Shown piece by piece: positions 19,757 through 27,500 of a stretch of DNA of 64,000 nt (position 1 is its first letter; every line of letters starts with the position of its first letter). The stretch is taken from assembly GCF_002939865.1 (NCBI RefSeq), contig NZ_MDEE01000019.1:1-64000 (forward strand), in the 5' to 3' direction. The notes beneath the pieces were generated by a model. That model had not been told where the DNA came from, searched no databases, and saw nothing but the letters and a program-made list of their open reading frames with translations. A program made the translations under genes and the position numbers. The stretch is from Xanthomonas dyei (GTDB lineage: Bacteria > Pseudomonadota > Gammaproteobacteria > Xanthomonadales > Xanthomonadaceae).

Positions 19757-19907
19757 CTGAAAGTAGCTAACAAAACGACTGTGCTCACCGCCAGGCGGGC
19801 GCGGCCGGTGCTCGGAATCGGCATGTACCCCTCGTACACTCCGGTTCTGAGCGCGCCGTCCACACCCACCTGACGACTGCTCGCTACGTTTTGTTAGCCA
19901 CTTTTAG
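19757..19907 (+). mobile_element. MITE-like repeat copy 1, intact ends
   Basis: A 151-bp element bounded by 21-bp terminal inverted repeats that match at 19 of 21 positions: CTGAAAGTAGCTAACAAAACG at the left, and the complement of CTAAAAGTGGCTAACAAAACG at the right. No coding capacity was found. Relatives occur at 23268-23404, 31670-31731, 56850-56962 and 61503-61640. It lies between glucokinase and the TonB receptor, so it may carry or interrupt the receptor promoter. Confidence 0.7.
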
Positions 19908-19942
19908 TAACCGCACGTTCGGGAAAACGCGCGGTGCAACGC

Positions 19943-20962
19943 TTACGACACGTCAGCGTGGTGTTGCAGATACCAATTGGCTGCACCGAGCACACCCAAC
20001 TGCCCGTGCTCGACCAGCTTGACCGGGATGCGTTCGAGCACCGCGCGCATGTTGCCCTTGTCCAGAAAACGCGCGCCGAACGTGCTGGACGCCAGAAAGT
20101 GTCCGATCATCGGCAGAATGCCGCCGGCCAGATAGATGCCGCCGGCAGCGCCGTAGGCCAGCGCCATGTCGCCGACGGCGTGGCCGAGCAGGGCGCAGAA
20201 CACGTGCAGGGTTTCGCGCGCCAGTGCGTCGTCTTCATGCAATGCCGCATGCGTGATTGCCGCAGGCTGCTGATGACGTTGCGGCGAACCGTGCAGCGCA
20301 CACACCGCGGCATACAGCCGCAACAGTCCAGGGCCGGACAGCACGTGCTCGAGCGGCAGATAGTGTTGGTCGCGCAGCAGGATGCGCAGCAACTGCTGTT
20401 CGTGCGCGTGCGTGCTGGCCAATGCGACCTGGCCTGCTTCGGTCGCCAGCACGATGGGGCGCGGCTTGGCATCGATCCACACCGCCGCGCCCAATCCGGT
20501 GCCGGGGCCGACCACCAGCATCGGCCCGGCGCTGCGTGCATGCCGCGGCGTGGGGCCGCTCAGTTGCAGCACCGCACGCGGTTCCATCTGCGGCGCCGCA
20601 TAGGCGACCGCTTCGAAGTCGTTGACCAGATGCACGTTGCGCAGTTCCAACGCGGCGCGCAGGCGGTTGGGCGAGATGCTCCATGGCAGGTTGTTGCTGA
20701 TGAAGCTGCCATCGTCCAGCGCAACGCCGGCGCTGGCGATGACGACCGTCTCGACATGGCTCACCTGCGGCAGGAAGTCGGCCAGGATGGCGTAGTCGCC
20801 GCAGCGATAGGTGCGGTAATGGGCAACCGCGATGGCGTTATCTGTCTGCACCACGTGGCCAAGACGCACATGCGTGCCGCCGACATCGGCCGCGATAAAC
20901 CCGGCGGCGACAGGAACAGCGGGCATGGCAGAAACGTGAGCAGAACGCGAAGTCGCAGCCAC
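19943..20962 (-). CDS. glk: glucokinase
   Basis: A 339-residue ROK-unrelated bacterial glucokinase (Glk/GlcK family of E. coli type) that phosphorylates glucose with ATP to feed the Entner-Doudoroff and pentose-phosphate routes. Evidence: the phosphate-1 loop AADVGGTHVRLG at about 24-35, the substrate-site segment LVNDFEAVAYA, the glycine-rich VVGPGTGLGAA, and the C-terminal IYLAGGILP. The first 12 residues before Met13 look non-conserved, so translation may start at an internal ATG. The frameshifted TonB receptor follows on the same strand, which suggests a sugar uptake and activation locus. Confidence 0.9.
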   Translation of the reverse strand: MAATSRSAHVSAMPAVPVAAGFIAADVGGTHVRLGHVVQTDNAIAVAHYRTYRCGDYAILADFLPQVSHVETVVIASAGVALDDGSFISNNLPWSISPNRLRAALELRNVHLVNDFEAVAYAAPQMEPRAVLQLSGPTPRHARSAGPMLVVGPGTGLGAAVWIDAKPRPIVLATEAGQVALASTHAHEQQLLRILLRDQHYLPLEHVLSGPGLLRLYAAVCALHGSPQRHQQPAAITHAALHEDDALARETLHVFCALLGHAVGDMALAYGAAGGIYLAGGILPMIGHFLASSTFGARFLDKGNMRAVLERIPVKLVEHGQLGVLGAANWYLQHHADVS

Positions 20963-21390
20963 ATGCAGTCCTTTGGTCCGTCTGATCGGCCGATGCCATC
21001 AGCGTGTAGCGGCCTGTTTAGGAGTTGGTGACAACGATGTCAATGGTCCAGTCGGGTTGGATCGATCTTGGCGGCAGGCTCAAGTGCAAAAGCCGCCCTC
21101 TGGACCGGTTCTATGCGGACTTCATTGCGCAAAGTGGACAAGACGGTACAGTTGCGAGTTTGCAGTTGGCGCGGTGAAGGTGTGCAGGCGTGCTCAGCTG
21201 GCGCGGATGCATGCGGTGGCCGTGAGGTACTAGTCCACCGACCACCTTTCTTTATTTGGGAGCGCTACACGACATCGCGAACTACTGCCTCGTAAAGCCG
21301 AAGCCATTGGCATGCCCAGCGTCACGCAGCATCACTGCCGTGTGCGGATCAAGGTTGGCTATGGAAGATGCCGAACGGCGCGCCGCGCGA
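20963..21390. other. intergenic, no gene seen
   Basis: This lies between glucokinase and the PqaA-like gene. Short frames on both strands overlap and lack ribosome-binding sites. The glk promoter should be here but could not be placed. Confidence 0.4.
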
Positions 21391-21460
21391 TGCGTTGTCC
21401 GCGCTCATTGCAACAGCAATCACCGTGCGTTGTCCGCCCTCATTGCAACAGCAATCACCG
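21391..21460 (+). repeat. 35-bp tandem duplication
   Basis: Two adjacent 35-bp copies (21391-21425 and 21426-21460) starting TGCGTTGTCCGC and ending CAACAGCAATCACCG, with one mismatch. The array ends directly at the stop codon of the PqaA-like gene (TGA complement at 21462), so it forms the 3' end of that transcript. Confidence 0.8.
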
Positions 21461-21461
21461 T

Positions 21462-22958
21462 TCAACCCGCAGCAGCGCGACTCGCAATGCCGGGCAACGT
21501 GCTGCACGCGGCATTGTCGGTGGGCGGTGCTGTAGAGGGATATTGCTGCTTGCCAAGCACATAGGTCTGGCTGGTAGCGACGAATCCATCGGCATAGGTG
21601 GCTTCGACGAAATAGGCGCTCCAACCAGTATCTGGAGTCTGCACCGGCACCGAGACGCTGTTGCCGCGTGCAAGCGCAACCGGGGTGGCGTGGTAGCGGA
21701 TGCCGCAGGCATAGCGGAAGTCGCGCGCCTGCGGATTGGTGGCCGCCCATAGCCGCACTTGCGTCGGTCGCTCCGACGAGCGGAAGCGAATGTGCGGTGC
21801 GTCGCCTGCGCGCAACGTGTCGCTCACATTGGGGAGCGAGCGCTGCTGCTGCAGCCGCGTGATAAACGGCACCAAGCCGTCGACGATCGATGCGCGGATG
21901 CCGTTGTGCGCGCTGTTGGGCACCATGCGCAAGGCCTTGCTGCCAGGCAACGCGTCATAGAAAAACTGCGTATTGTCCGGCAGGAAAAAATCATCGCCGC
22001 TGGCGTTGACGATGTACTTGGGAACCCTCACGCGATTGCGGTAGGGCGTGCGCAGATAACTCAGCGGGTCCTGCAGTTGCACCAGTTGCGCGAACGCCGG
22101 GGTCTGCAATTGCGCGGTGATTCCCTGCTTCGCATAGGCGTTGAATGCAATCGGCCAGTTGCCGCCGTACGCCCGATACATGTGGTCCAGCACGGCCGGC
22201 ATATTGAGGATGTCGATCACGAACGGCACCACAGCGTCCACGCGTGGGTCGGCGATGGTGGCGTGCCAGCTGGCCCAACCGCGCTTGGATGCACCGGCAA
22301 GAATGAAGCGATGGATCTGCAGCGGTGCCAGCTCGCGCTCGGCCAGAGTCATGGTGCGCGCGATCGCCGCGGCCATCGGTACATGCAGTGGCATGGTCTT
22401 GCGCTGCTGCGGCGCTTGCAGAAACAGCGACCAGCTGTAGGCGACGCTGTCGTCCTCGCGGCGCGGGGCGGCATCGCCCTGATACTGCAGCGCCTGATTG
22501 GGGATATCGCTCAGCGCGATGACCACGGTGCGGCTGCGTTGCGCCAGCGCCGCCAGCGCTTCCGGCGGCAACTCGCTGGCCGGCTGCGCCGCACTGCCTG
22601 CGATCGGATGACGCGTGCCATTGGTGGAGATCAATAAGGCGCGCGTTGGCAGCGCATTGGCGGGTACATACATCGCAACGTCATGCTGCCAGGTGGCCGG
22701 GGTGACGAGCCCTTCAGGCGACCACGTCTGCGAGGTCAACAGATACTCGCGCCGCTCGACACCGGCGATGCGGCTGGTGGCGCCTCGCGTGTAGACCAGC
22801 GGCTGTTGTTCCACCGCATCGCGATAGCAGACCAGGGCCTGATCAAACCCGACCTCGGGCGCGGTGGCGCAGCGTTCGGCAGCGGTGGATGCCAGTGCAG
22901 GCCCTGCGATCAAGCCCAGCAGTGCAATCCCGCAGCGTGTCGTCAGGCGCATCGGCAT
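21462..22958 (-). CDS. PhoPQ-activated pathogenicity-related (PqaA-like) exported hydrolase
   Basis: A 498-residue protein with a signal peptide (to about residue 24, LIAGPALAS). It belongs to the PqaA/AprA family first noted in Salmonella as a PhoP-activated gene. The fold is alpha/beta-hydrolase: nucleophile elbow GASKRGW (Ser at about 236), an Asp region in IVNASGDDFFLPDNT and a His in VPNSAHNGIR. The C-terminal part is a beta-sandwich-like extension. It is probably periplasmic or secreted, with unknown substrate. The family is linked to resistance to antimicrobial peptides, but nothing in this window shows PhoP control. Confidence 0.85.
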   Translation of the reverse strand: MPMRLTTRCGIALLGLIAGPALASTAAERCATAPEVGFDQALVCYRDAVEQQPLVYTRGATSRIAGVERREYLLTSQTWSPEGLVTPATWQHDVAMYVPANALPTRALLISTNGTRHPIAGSAAQPASELPPEALAALAQRSRTVVIALSDIPNQALQYQGDAAPRREDDSVAYSWSLFLQAPQQRKTMPLHVPMAAAIARTMTLAERELAPLQIHRFILAGASKRGWASWHATIADPRVDAVVPFVIDILNMPAVLDHMYRAYGGNWPIAFNAYAKQGITAQLQTPAFAQLVQLQDPLSYLRTPYRNRVRVPKYIVNASGDDFFLPDNTQFFYDALPGSKALRMVPNSAHNGIRASIVDGLVPFITRLQQQRSLPNVSDTLRAGDAPHIRFRSSERPTQVRLWAATNPQARDFRYACGIRYHATPVALARGNSVSVPVQTPDTGWSAYFVEATYADGFVATSQTYVLGKQQYPSTAPPTDNAACSTLPGIASRAAAG

Positions 22959-23020
22959 TCTCCGTCAGCGGCGCTGGGAGCCAGCGCGATCAAGGGCCCG
23001 GCCCGCGCCAGACGCGCAGA

Positions 23021-23137
23021 TCAAGCCCGTTGTCGGTGGCAAGTCTGGCACGTAGGGCGCATCCATCCTTTGCAGTGCCCACACCAGATGCCGGCGAAAA
23101 CGAAGTCGGGGTTGTCGGCGAACAGAGGCCGCTGCAT
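23021..23137 (-). CDS. possible 38-residue protein with paired cysteine motifs
   Basis: An ATG at 23137 opens a short frame with CGHCKGW and CQTCH, two CxxC pairs separated by eight residues, the spacing of a small zinc ribbon. The upstream GGGAAG is 13 bases from the ATG, which is far for a ribosome-binding site. It would sit just upstream of the PqaA-like gene on the same strand. Chance is a serious alternative. Confidence 0.2.
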   Translation of the reverse strand: MQRPLFADNPDFVFAGIWCGHCKGWMRPTCQTCHRQRA

Positions 23138-23267
23138 TGACTTGCTAGCTTCCCGCAGAAGCGCGCTTGCATGGCACATCCGCGCGCGCCGACGAGGAGG
23201 CTGCGCTTCTCTGCTTCTGCAGCAGCTTTCCGCCATCCGCACTACTTGTACGGGCTAACACTTGGAA

Positions 23268-23404
23268 GGGCTAAAAAACGCAGCGAGCGGTCGTCAGGGA
23301 TGCATTGACGGCGTACTCAGCACCGAAGCGTACGACTGGCCCATGCCGCACCGAGCACCTGCTACGCCAGCCTGACGGCGAGCGCAGTCGTTTTGTTGGG
23401 TGCT
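23268..23404 (-). mobile_element. MITE-like repeat copy 2 (inverted)
   Basis: On the minus strand the sequence follows copy 1 from CCAACAAAACGACTGCGCTC through AGGTGCTCGG to CCTGACGACCGCTCGCTGCG. The ends are eroded (GGGCTAAAAAACG at 23268-23280 and CGTTTTGTTGGG at 23389-23400). It abuts the stop codon of the following small exported protein gene. Confidence 0.55.
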
Positions 23405-23405
23405 G

Positions 23406-23918
23406 TTACTTGATCCGCCGCACCTTGGCCGGGGTGTTGTAACCCTCGATCTGCAGATACCACACGCCGACCAGGCCGGGCTTGATCTTGACCTTGGGAG
23501 CGTCCTTGCGCACGCCGGAGAGGCTGGCCACATCGGTCTGTTCCCATTCCTGACCATTGGCCATCGTATAGACGCGGCCCTTGGAGAAGCCCTTGAACTC
23601 GCCGACGATGTTGCTCTCGATCGGCTCCTTGCTACCGAAGTCGAAGAAACCACGGTTCTTGACGATGATTTCCTGGCGGCCGGCTTCCTTGGCCTGTTCG
23701 ACCACGACGGCGGCTTCTTTGGCGACCTTGCCCTGCAGCCAGTCGTTGAGCGCGGCCAGTTCGCTGGCATCGAGCTTGTCCAGGCCGGCGGCCTTGAACT
23801 GTTCGGCGCTCATCTGCGACTGCAGATCGCCGTGGACTGCGCGCTGCGCCAGGGCCGGGGTGGCGGTCAATGCAAGAGACAGGCAGACCAGCAGGGGAAT
23901 GCGGCGCACGAGCGACAT
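23406..23918 (-). CDS. small exported protein of unknown function
   Basis: A protein of about 170 residues with a Sec signal peptide (MSLVRRIPLLVCLSLALTAT, cleavage near PALAQ). The mature N-terminal half is a charged helical segment (AALNDWLQGKVAKEAAVVVEQ). The second half contains FDFGSKEPIESNIVGEFKGF and a beta-rich stretch ending with VWYLQIEGYNTP. The start at 23918 is favoured over 23927, but neither has a clear ribosome-binding site. It is downstream of pqqE on the same strand, about 70 bases away, though nothing ties it to PQQ synthesis. Confidence 0.7.
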   Translation of the reverse strand: MSLVRRIPLLVCLSLALTATPALAQRAVHGDLQSQMSAEQFKAAGLDKLDASELAALNDWLQGKVAKEAAVVVEQAKEAGRQEIIVKNRGFFDFGSKEPIESNIVGEFKGFSKGRVYTMANGQEWEQTDVASLSGVRKDAPKVKIKPGLVGVWYLQIEGYNTPAKVRRIK

Positions 23919-23986
23919 GGAAGCCATCCGACAGGAAAGAGGTAGCTAGTGTAGACGCTGTGCTGTGCCGTGCCAGCCGACGCCGG

Positions 23987-25114
23987 TCAGTCCACGCGGT
24001 CGGCAGTGGCCGATGGCGCCTGCGCGGAGCGGGCGGGGCGGCGATAGATGAATTCCGGCGCCGACGCAGCCGCCTCGGTGTCGGCAATCGCGCGCACCTG
24101 CGCATGGTCGGGCGAGCGTTCGCAGACCGGGTCCAGCGTGGCCGCATCGCCGCTGAGCGCCAGCGCCTGGCAGCGGCAACCGCCCCAGTCGATCTCGCGT
24201 TTGGGACACTCCTGGCAGACCTCGGGCATCCAGGCGGTGCCGCGAAACCGCACGAACGCCTCGCCGTTGTTCCAGATATCGGCCAGCGAGCGCTCGCGCA
24301 GGTTGTCGAAGCGCATGCCGTCGATGGTTTCGGCCGCGTGGCAGGGCAGTACGTCGCCGCGCGGAGAAATATTGACGAAGCGCTGGCCCCAGCCACCCAT
24401 GCAGGGCTTTGGCAGGCGCGCGTAATAGTCGGGGGTGACGAAGTCGATCGCCAGACGGTCGCCGAGCTCGCGCCGCGCGGTTTCCACCGCGGTAATGGTG
24501 GCCATCAGTTGCTCGCGGCTGGGCATCAGCGCCGCACGATTGCGCAGGCCCCAGCCGTAGTACTGGGTGTGCGCCACTTCGATGCGCTCTGCCTGCCATT
24601 CCAGCGCCAGCGCAATCATGCCGGGCACGCGCTCGGCGTTGTGCCGGTGCAGCACCGCGTTGATCGTTAATGGCAGGCCGCGTGCGCGTACGGCGGCGGC
24701 AAAATCGCGCTTCTTCGACAGGCTATTGCGATACCCGGCGATGCGGTCGGCGCCGGCCGGGTCGACGTCCTGCACGCTCAGCTGCACATGCTCCAGTCCG
24801 GCGGCTTGCAGTTGGTCCAGCATCGGTTCGCCGCCGGCCACACCGGAGGTGATCAGGTTGCTGTACAGCCCGAGCTCACGCGCATGCGCCACCAGCTCGG
24901 GCAGATCCTTGCGCAACATCGGTTCGCCGCCGGAAAAATGCGCCTGCAGCACCCCCATGTCGGCGGCCTGCTGCAGCAGCGAGCGCCAGCCGGCGGTGTC
25001 CATTTCTTCGCGCAGCGCCGCCAGTGCAATCGGGTTGGAGCAATACGGGCATGCCAGCGGGCAGCGATGGGTCAGCTCCAGCAACACCGACAGCGGCGGC
25101 GGTGCAGTGTTCAT
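23987..25114 (-). CDS. pqqE: PqqE, radical SAM PqqA cross-linking enzyme
   Basis: A 375-residue radical SAM/SPASM protein that forms the C-C bond between Glu and Tyr side chains of PqqA, the first chemical step of PQQ synthesis, with PqqD as peptide chaperone. The radical SAM cluster is CPLACPYC (Cys18, Cys22, Cys25), followed by FSGGEPMLR. The SPASM auxiliary-cluster Cys residues lie in [15 protein letters not shown] and [17 protein letters not shown]. The ATG overlaps the pqqD stop (ATGA). This is the last gene of the pqq operon. Confidence 0.96.
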   Translation of the reverse strand: MNTAPPPLSVLLELTHRCPLACPYCSNPIALAALREEMDTAGWRSLLQQAADMGVLQAHFSGGEPMLRKDLPELVAHARELGLYSNLITSGVAGGEPMLDQLQAAGLEHVQLSVQDVDPAGADRIAGYRNSLSKKRDFAAAVRARGLPLTINAVLHRHNAERVPGMIALALEWQAERIEVAHTQYYGWGLRNRAALMPSREQLMATITAVETARRELGDRLAIDFVTPDYYARLPKPCMGGWGQRFVNISPRGDVLPCHAAETIDGMRFDNLRERSLADIWNNGEAFVRFRGTAWMPEVCQECPKREIDWGGCRCQALALSGDAATLDPVCERSPDHAQVRAIADTEAAASAPEFIYRRPARSAQAPSATADRVD

Positions 25115-25389
25115 AGCCGCAACAGACGTTTCTGGTGCAGGGTGGTGGTCAGTTCGATCACATCCACTTCGATCTCGGCGGCGTCGGCATCGAACTCTGC
25201 AGCCAATTCCTGCGCAATCTGCGCCAGCGAACGCGCGCCATCGAAGCGCTGCGCCACCACCTGAGCGATCTCGTCGAGTTCGACCACGCGTTCGGGCGCA
25301 AGCAGCACCCACTGGTCGCGTGTGCGGTCGTGCTGCAGACGCACGCCTGCGCGCAGTGCCGGCTGACTCTCGCGGGTAATGTCGCTCAC
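25111..25389 (-). CDS. pqqD: PqqD, peptide chaperone of PQQ synthesis
   Basis: A 92-residue RiPP recognition element that binds PqqA and presents it to PqqE. Evidence: the family pattern [19 protein letters not shown], then [14 protein letters not shown] and the helical [19 protein letters not shown]. The GTG start overlaps the pqqC stop (GTGA) and the stop overlaps the pqqE start (ATGA), so expression is coupled on both sides. Confidence 0.95.
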   Translation of the reverse strand: MSDITRESQPALRAGVRLQHDRTRDQWVLLAPERVVELDEIAQVVAQRFDGARSLAQIAQELAAEFDADAAEIEVDVIELTTTLHQKRLLRL

Positions 25390-26138
25390 GCAGCGGCCCG
25401 GCGGGCGTCGCGCTCGGGCACGAACGCGTCCGGCCACACGATGCCCGGCGTGACGTAGGCCACGTGCAAGGCATCCAGCTGCGCCCACAACACCGAACAT
25501 TTGAAATGCAGTGCGGCCTTGACCAGCTGCTGTTTTTCGACCGTATCGGCGTGCTGCTTGACGTAATCGAGCGCGAAATCCGAATCGCGCGGCGCCTCGG
25601 TCAGGCGATGCTCGAAGTACGCCAGCGCCTCGGACGAGACGAAGTCGTAGTGCTTGAGCATGCCCGCCACGCGCTGGCCGATGATATTGGGAGCGAACAG
25701 TTCGGTGAGCGAGGAGGCAATCGCCTCGAGCAGGCTTTTTTCGCGGACGAAGTGCAGATAGGCCTGCACCGCAAACCGCGTACCGGGCAGCAAGGCGCGC
25801 CCGGATTCGACCAGGTCGCGATCCAGGCCCAGCGCGTCGGTCAGATGCAGCCAACGTGCGATGCCGCCATCGGTGGCGCTATTGCCATCGTGGTCGAGGA
25901 TGCGCTGGCGCCAGATCCGCCGCAGCGCCGGGTCTTCCATGCGCGCCAGAATCGCCGCATCTTTCAGCGGAATGCAGCGCTGGTATTCGAAGCGATTCAG
26001 CGCCCAGGCCTGCACCTGGCCGCGATCGAGCTTGCCGTCGTGCAGTAGCGCATGAAACGGGTGCTGATCGTGATACAGACGTGCGCCGATCGCGCGCAGA
26101 TCCGCTTCCAGTTGGTCGGTGGTGAGCAGGGCGGTCAC
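25386..26138 (-). CDS. pqqC: PqqC, pyrroloquinoline-quinone synthase
   Basis: A 250-residue cofactor-less oxidase that performs the final ring closure and eight-electron oxidation to PQQ. Recognisable segments are [20 protein letters not shown] near the N terminus, [14 protein letters not shown] in the centre, and [12 protein letters not shown] with [12 protein letters not shown] near the C terminus. The GTG start overlaps the pqqB stop codon. An alternative in-frame upstream extension has no family similarity and is antisense-like. Confidence 0.96.
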   Translation of the reverse strand: MTALLTTDQLEADLRAIGARLYHDQHPFHALLHDGKLDRGQVQAWALNRFEYQRCIPLKDAAILARMEDPALRRIWRQRILDHDGNSATDGGIARWLHLTDALGLDRDLVESGRALLPGTRFAVQAYLHFVREKSLLEAIASSLTELFAPNIIGQRVAGMLKHYDFVSSEALAYFEHRLTEAPRDSDFALDYVKQHADTVEKQQLVKAALHFKCSVLWAQLDALHVAYVTPGIVWPDAFVPERDARRAAA

Positions 26139-27034
26139 AGCGTGATCTCCAGGCCGTCGTGTGCAACGTCCCAGCCGCTGGTACGCGCACTGGCGTATTG
26201 CGGCGAGTGGATGTCGAGCACGGGATTGGTGGTGTTGAGATGGATGAAAATCTTGCGCGCTACATTCAACGGGGCGAACGCAGCGATGGTGCCGTCGGGT
26301 CCGTCGATGCTCATGTGGCCCATGCGTTGGCCGGTTTTCTGGCTGACGCCGAGCGTCACCATCTCGTCGTCGCTCCACAGCGTGCCATCGAAGAACACCA
26401 GCTCGGCTCCTTGCAGGCGCGCGCGCAGTGCGTCGGTCATCGCCGCGCAGCCGGGGATGTAATGCACGCGGTGTTGGCCATCGTCGATGGTGAGCCCGAG
26501 GGTTTCTTCGTTGGAGCCGGCCAGATTGCCTCCACTACGCGATTCCATGAACAGCGGCACCTTGCCCGGTACCGAGAAGGGCGTCAGTTGCAGGCCGAGC
26601 AGCGACACCGGCGTGTCCAGCGCAAATGGCTGGCGCGTCACGTAGTTTGGATTCACCGCGTCGAAGATGGGGTTTTGCGCCAGCAGGTCTAGCACGCGAC
26701 TGCTGGCATGCAGCGAGAAGGCCTGGCTTTCGCGCATCGACAACAATCCGGCGATATGGTCGATCTCGCCGCTGGTCAGCAGCACCGCTTCAATCGGCGA
26801 ATGGCGCAGGCCGTGCTGCGGCCATAACGCCGGTGTGGCGAGAATCTGCTGACGGAAATCGGGGGACGCGTTGATCAGAACCCAACGCTCGCCATCGGCG
26901 CTGACCGCGATGCTGGCCTGGGTACGACGTTGGGCACCGTCTGCTTGTTGCCAGGCCCGCTGACTTGCGGGCGTATGGCAGTTCCACTGCGGGTGCCCAC
27001 CGCCGGCCGCCGATCCCAGAACAATGATGCGCAT
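26135..27034 (-). CDS. pqqB: PqqB, metallo-beta-lactamase-fold protein of PQQ synthesis
   Basis: A 299-residue protein of the PqqB family, thought to hydroxylate the tyrosine-derived intermediate. It begins MRIIVLGSAAGGG.PQWNC, the family signature. The metal-site region reads TSGEIDHIAGLLSMRE, and GHMSIDGPDG follows later. It starts about 80 bases downstream of pqqA, and its stop overlaps the pqqC start. Confidence 0.95.
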   Translation of the reverse strand: MRIIVLGSAAGGGHPQWNCHTPASQRAWQQADGAQRRTQASIAVSADGERWVLINASPDFRQQILATPALWPQHGLRHSPIEAVLLTSGEIDHIAGLLSMRESQAFSLHASSRVLDLLAQNPIFDAVNPNYVTRQPFALDTPVSLLGLQLTPFSVPGKVPLFMESRSGGNLAGSNEETLGLTIDDGQHRVHYIPGCAAMTDALRARLQGAELVFFDGTLWSDDEMVTLGVSQKTGQRMGHMSIDGPDGTIAAFAPLNVARKIFIHLNTTNPVLDIHSPQYASARTSGWDVAHDGLEITL

Positions 27035-27115
27035 GCAAACTGTTACCTACTCTGCCGGCAGTTGCCGGTCATGCATCAAAAGGAAGGGCGGCTGGTGCGA
27101 TTGAGACGTGCCGGA

Positions 27116-27196
27116 TCAAAACTCGCCAGAGACGTAGCAGTTGATTTCGGCGCCACAGTTGACTTCACGAACGACAGGCTTCTTCCAGGTCTTCAT
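27116..27196 (-). CDS. pqqA: PqqA, precursor peptide of PQQ
   Basis: A 26-residue peptide, MKTWKKPVVREV then NCGAEINCYVSGEF. The Glu17 and Tyr21 pair has the ExxxY spacing that PqqE and the later enzymes convert to PQQ. The ATG follows AGGAGATAGCCG. Two Cys residues flank the reactive pair, as in other xanthomonad and pseudomonad-type PqqA peptides. First gene of the operon. No pqqF protease is adjacent, so peptide release must use a protease encoded elsewhere. Confidence 0.95.
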   Translation of the reverse strand: MKTWKKPVVREVNCGAEINCYVSGEF

Positions 27197-27234
27197 CGGC
27201 TATCTCCTAGTGGGTGGAAAAACGCCGCCGCCGC

Positions 27235-27319
27235 GCAATGCAACGATGACGTGGCCCGAGCATAGGGAGCCGGTTTACTCCAATTGTAAAGGACTTGTAA
27301 AAAGTCGTCGTTGCATCGC
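27235..27319 (-). promoter_or_regulatory. inverted repeat upstream of pqqA
   Basis: Two 16-base arms, 27235-27250 and 27304-27319, are complementary at 14 of 16 positions (GCAATGCAACGATGAC and the complement of GCGATGCAACGACGAC) with 53 bases between. The spacer is AT-richer than its surroundings and contains TTTACAAGTCC and TTTACAATTGG in minus-strand sense, a plausible promoter region. The arms could be an operator or a long RNA stem. Confidence 0.4.
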
Positions 27320-27500
27320 AATTCTTACTCCGCGCTGACGCGGATCCATCGCAGAGCGGTTGCGAATCAAGACCTTGGCTGGTGAACCGACCATAAGCAC
27401 AGGCATGCAACCGGCAGGCGTTTACGCCGAGATTGCGCGTTGTGGAGAGGGTGACGCGCACGTTACCGTAGCTGTCAGACCCCAATGATCGTCGGCCGCC

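Noticed and set aside
21391..21460. Two repeated units as a minimal CRISPR array
   Set aside because: The units are directly adjacent with no spacer and no cas genes are present; it is a simple tandem duplication.
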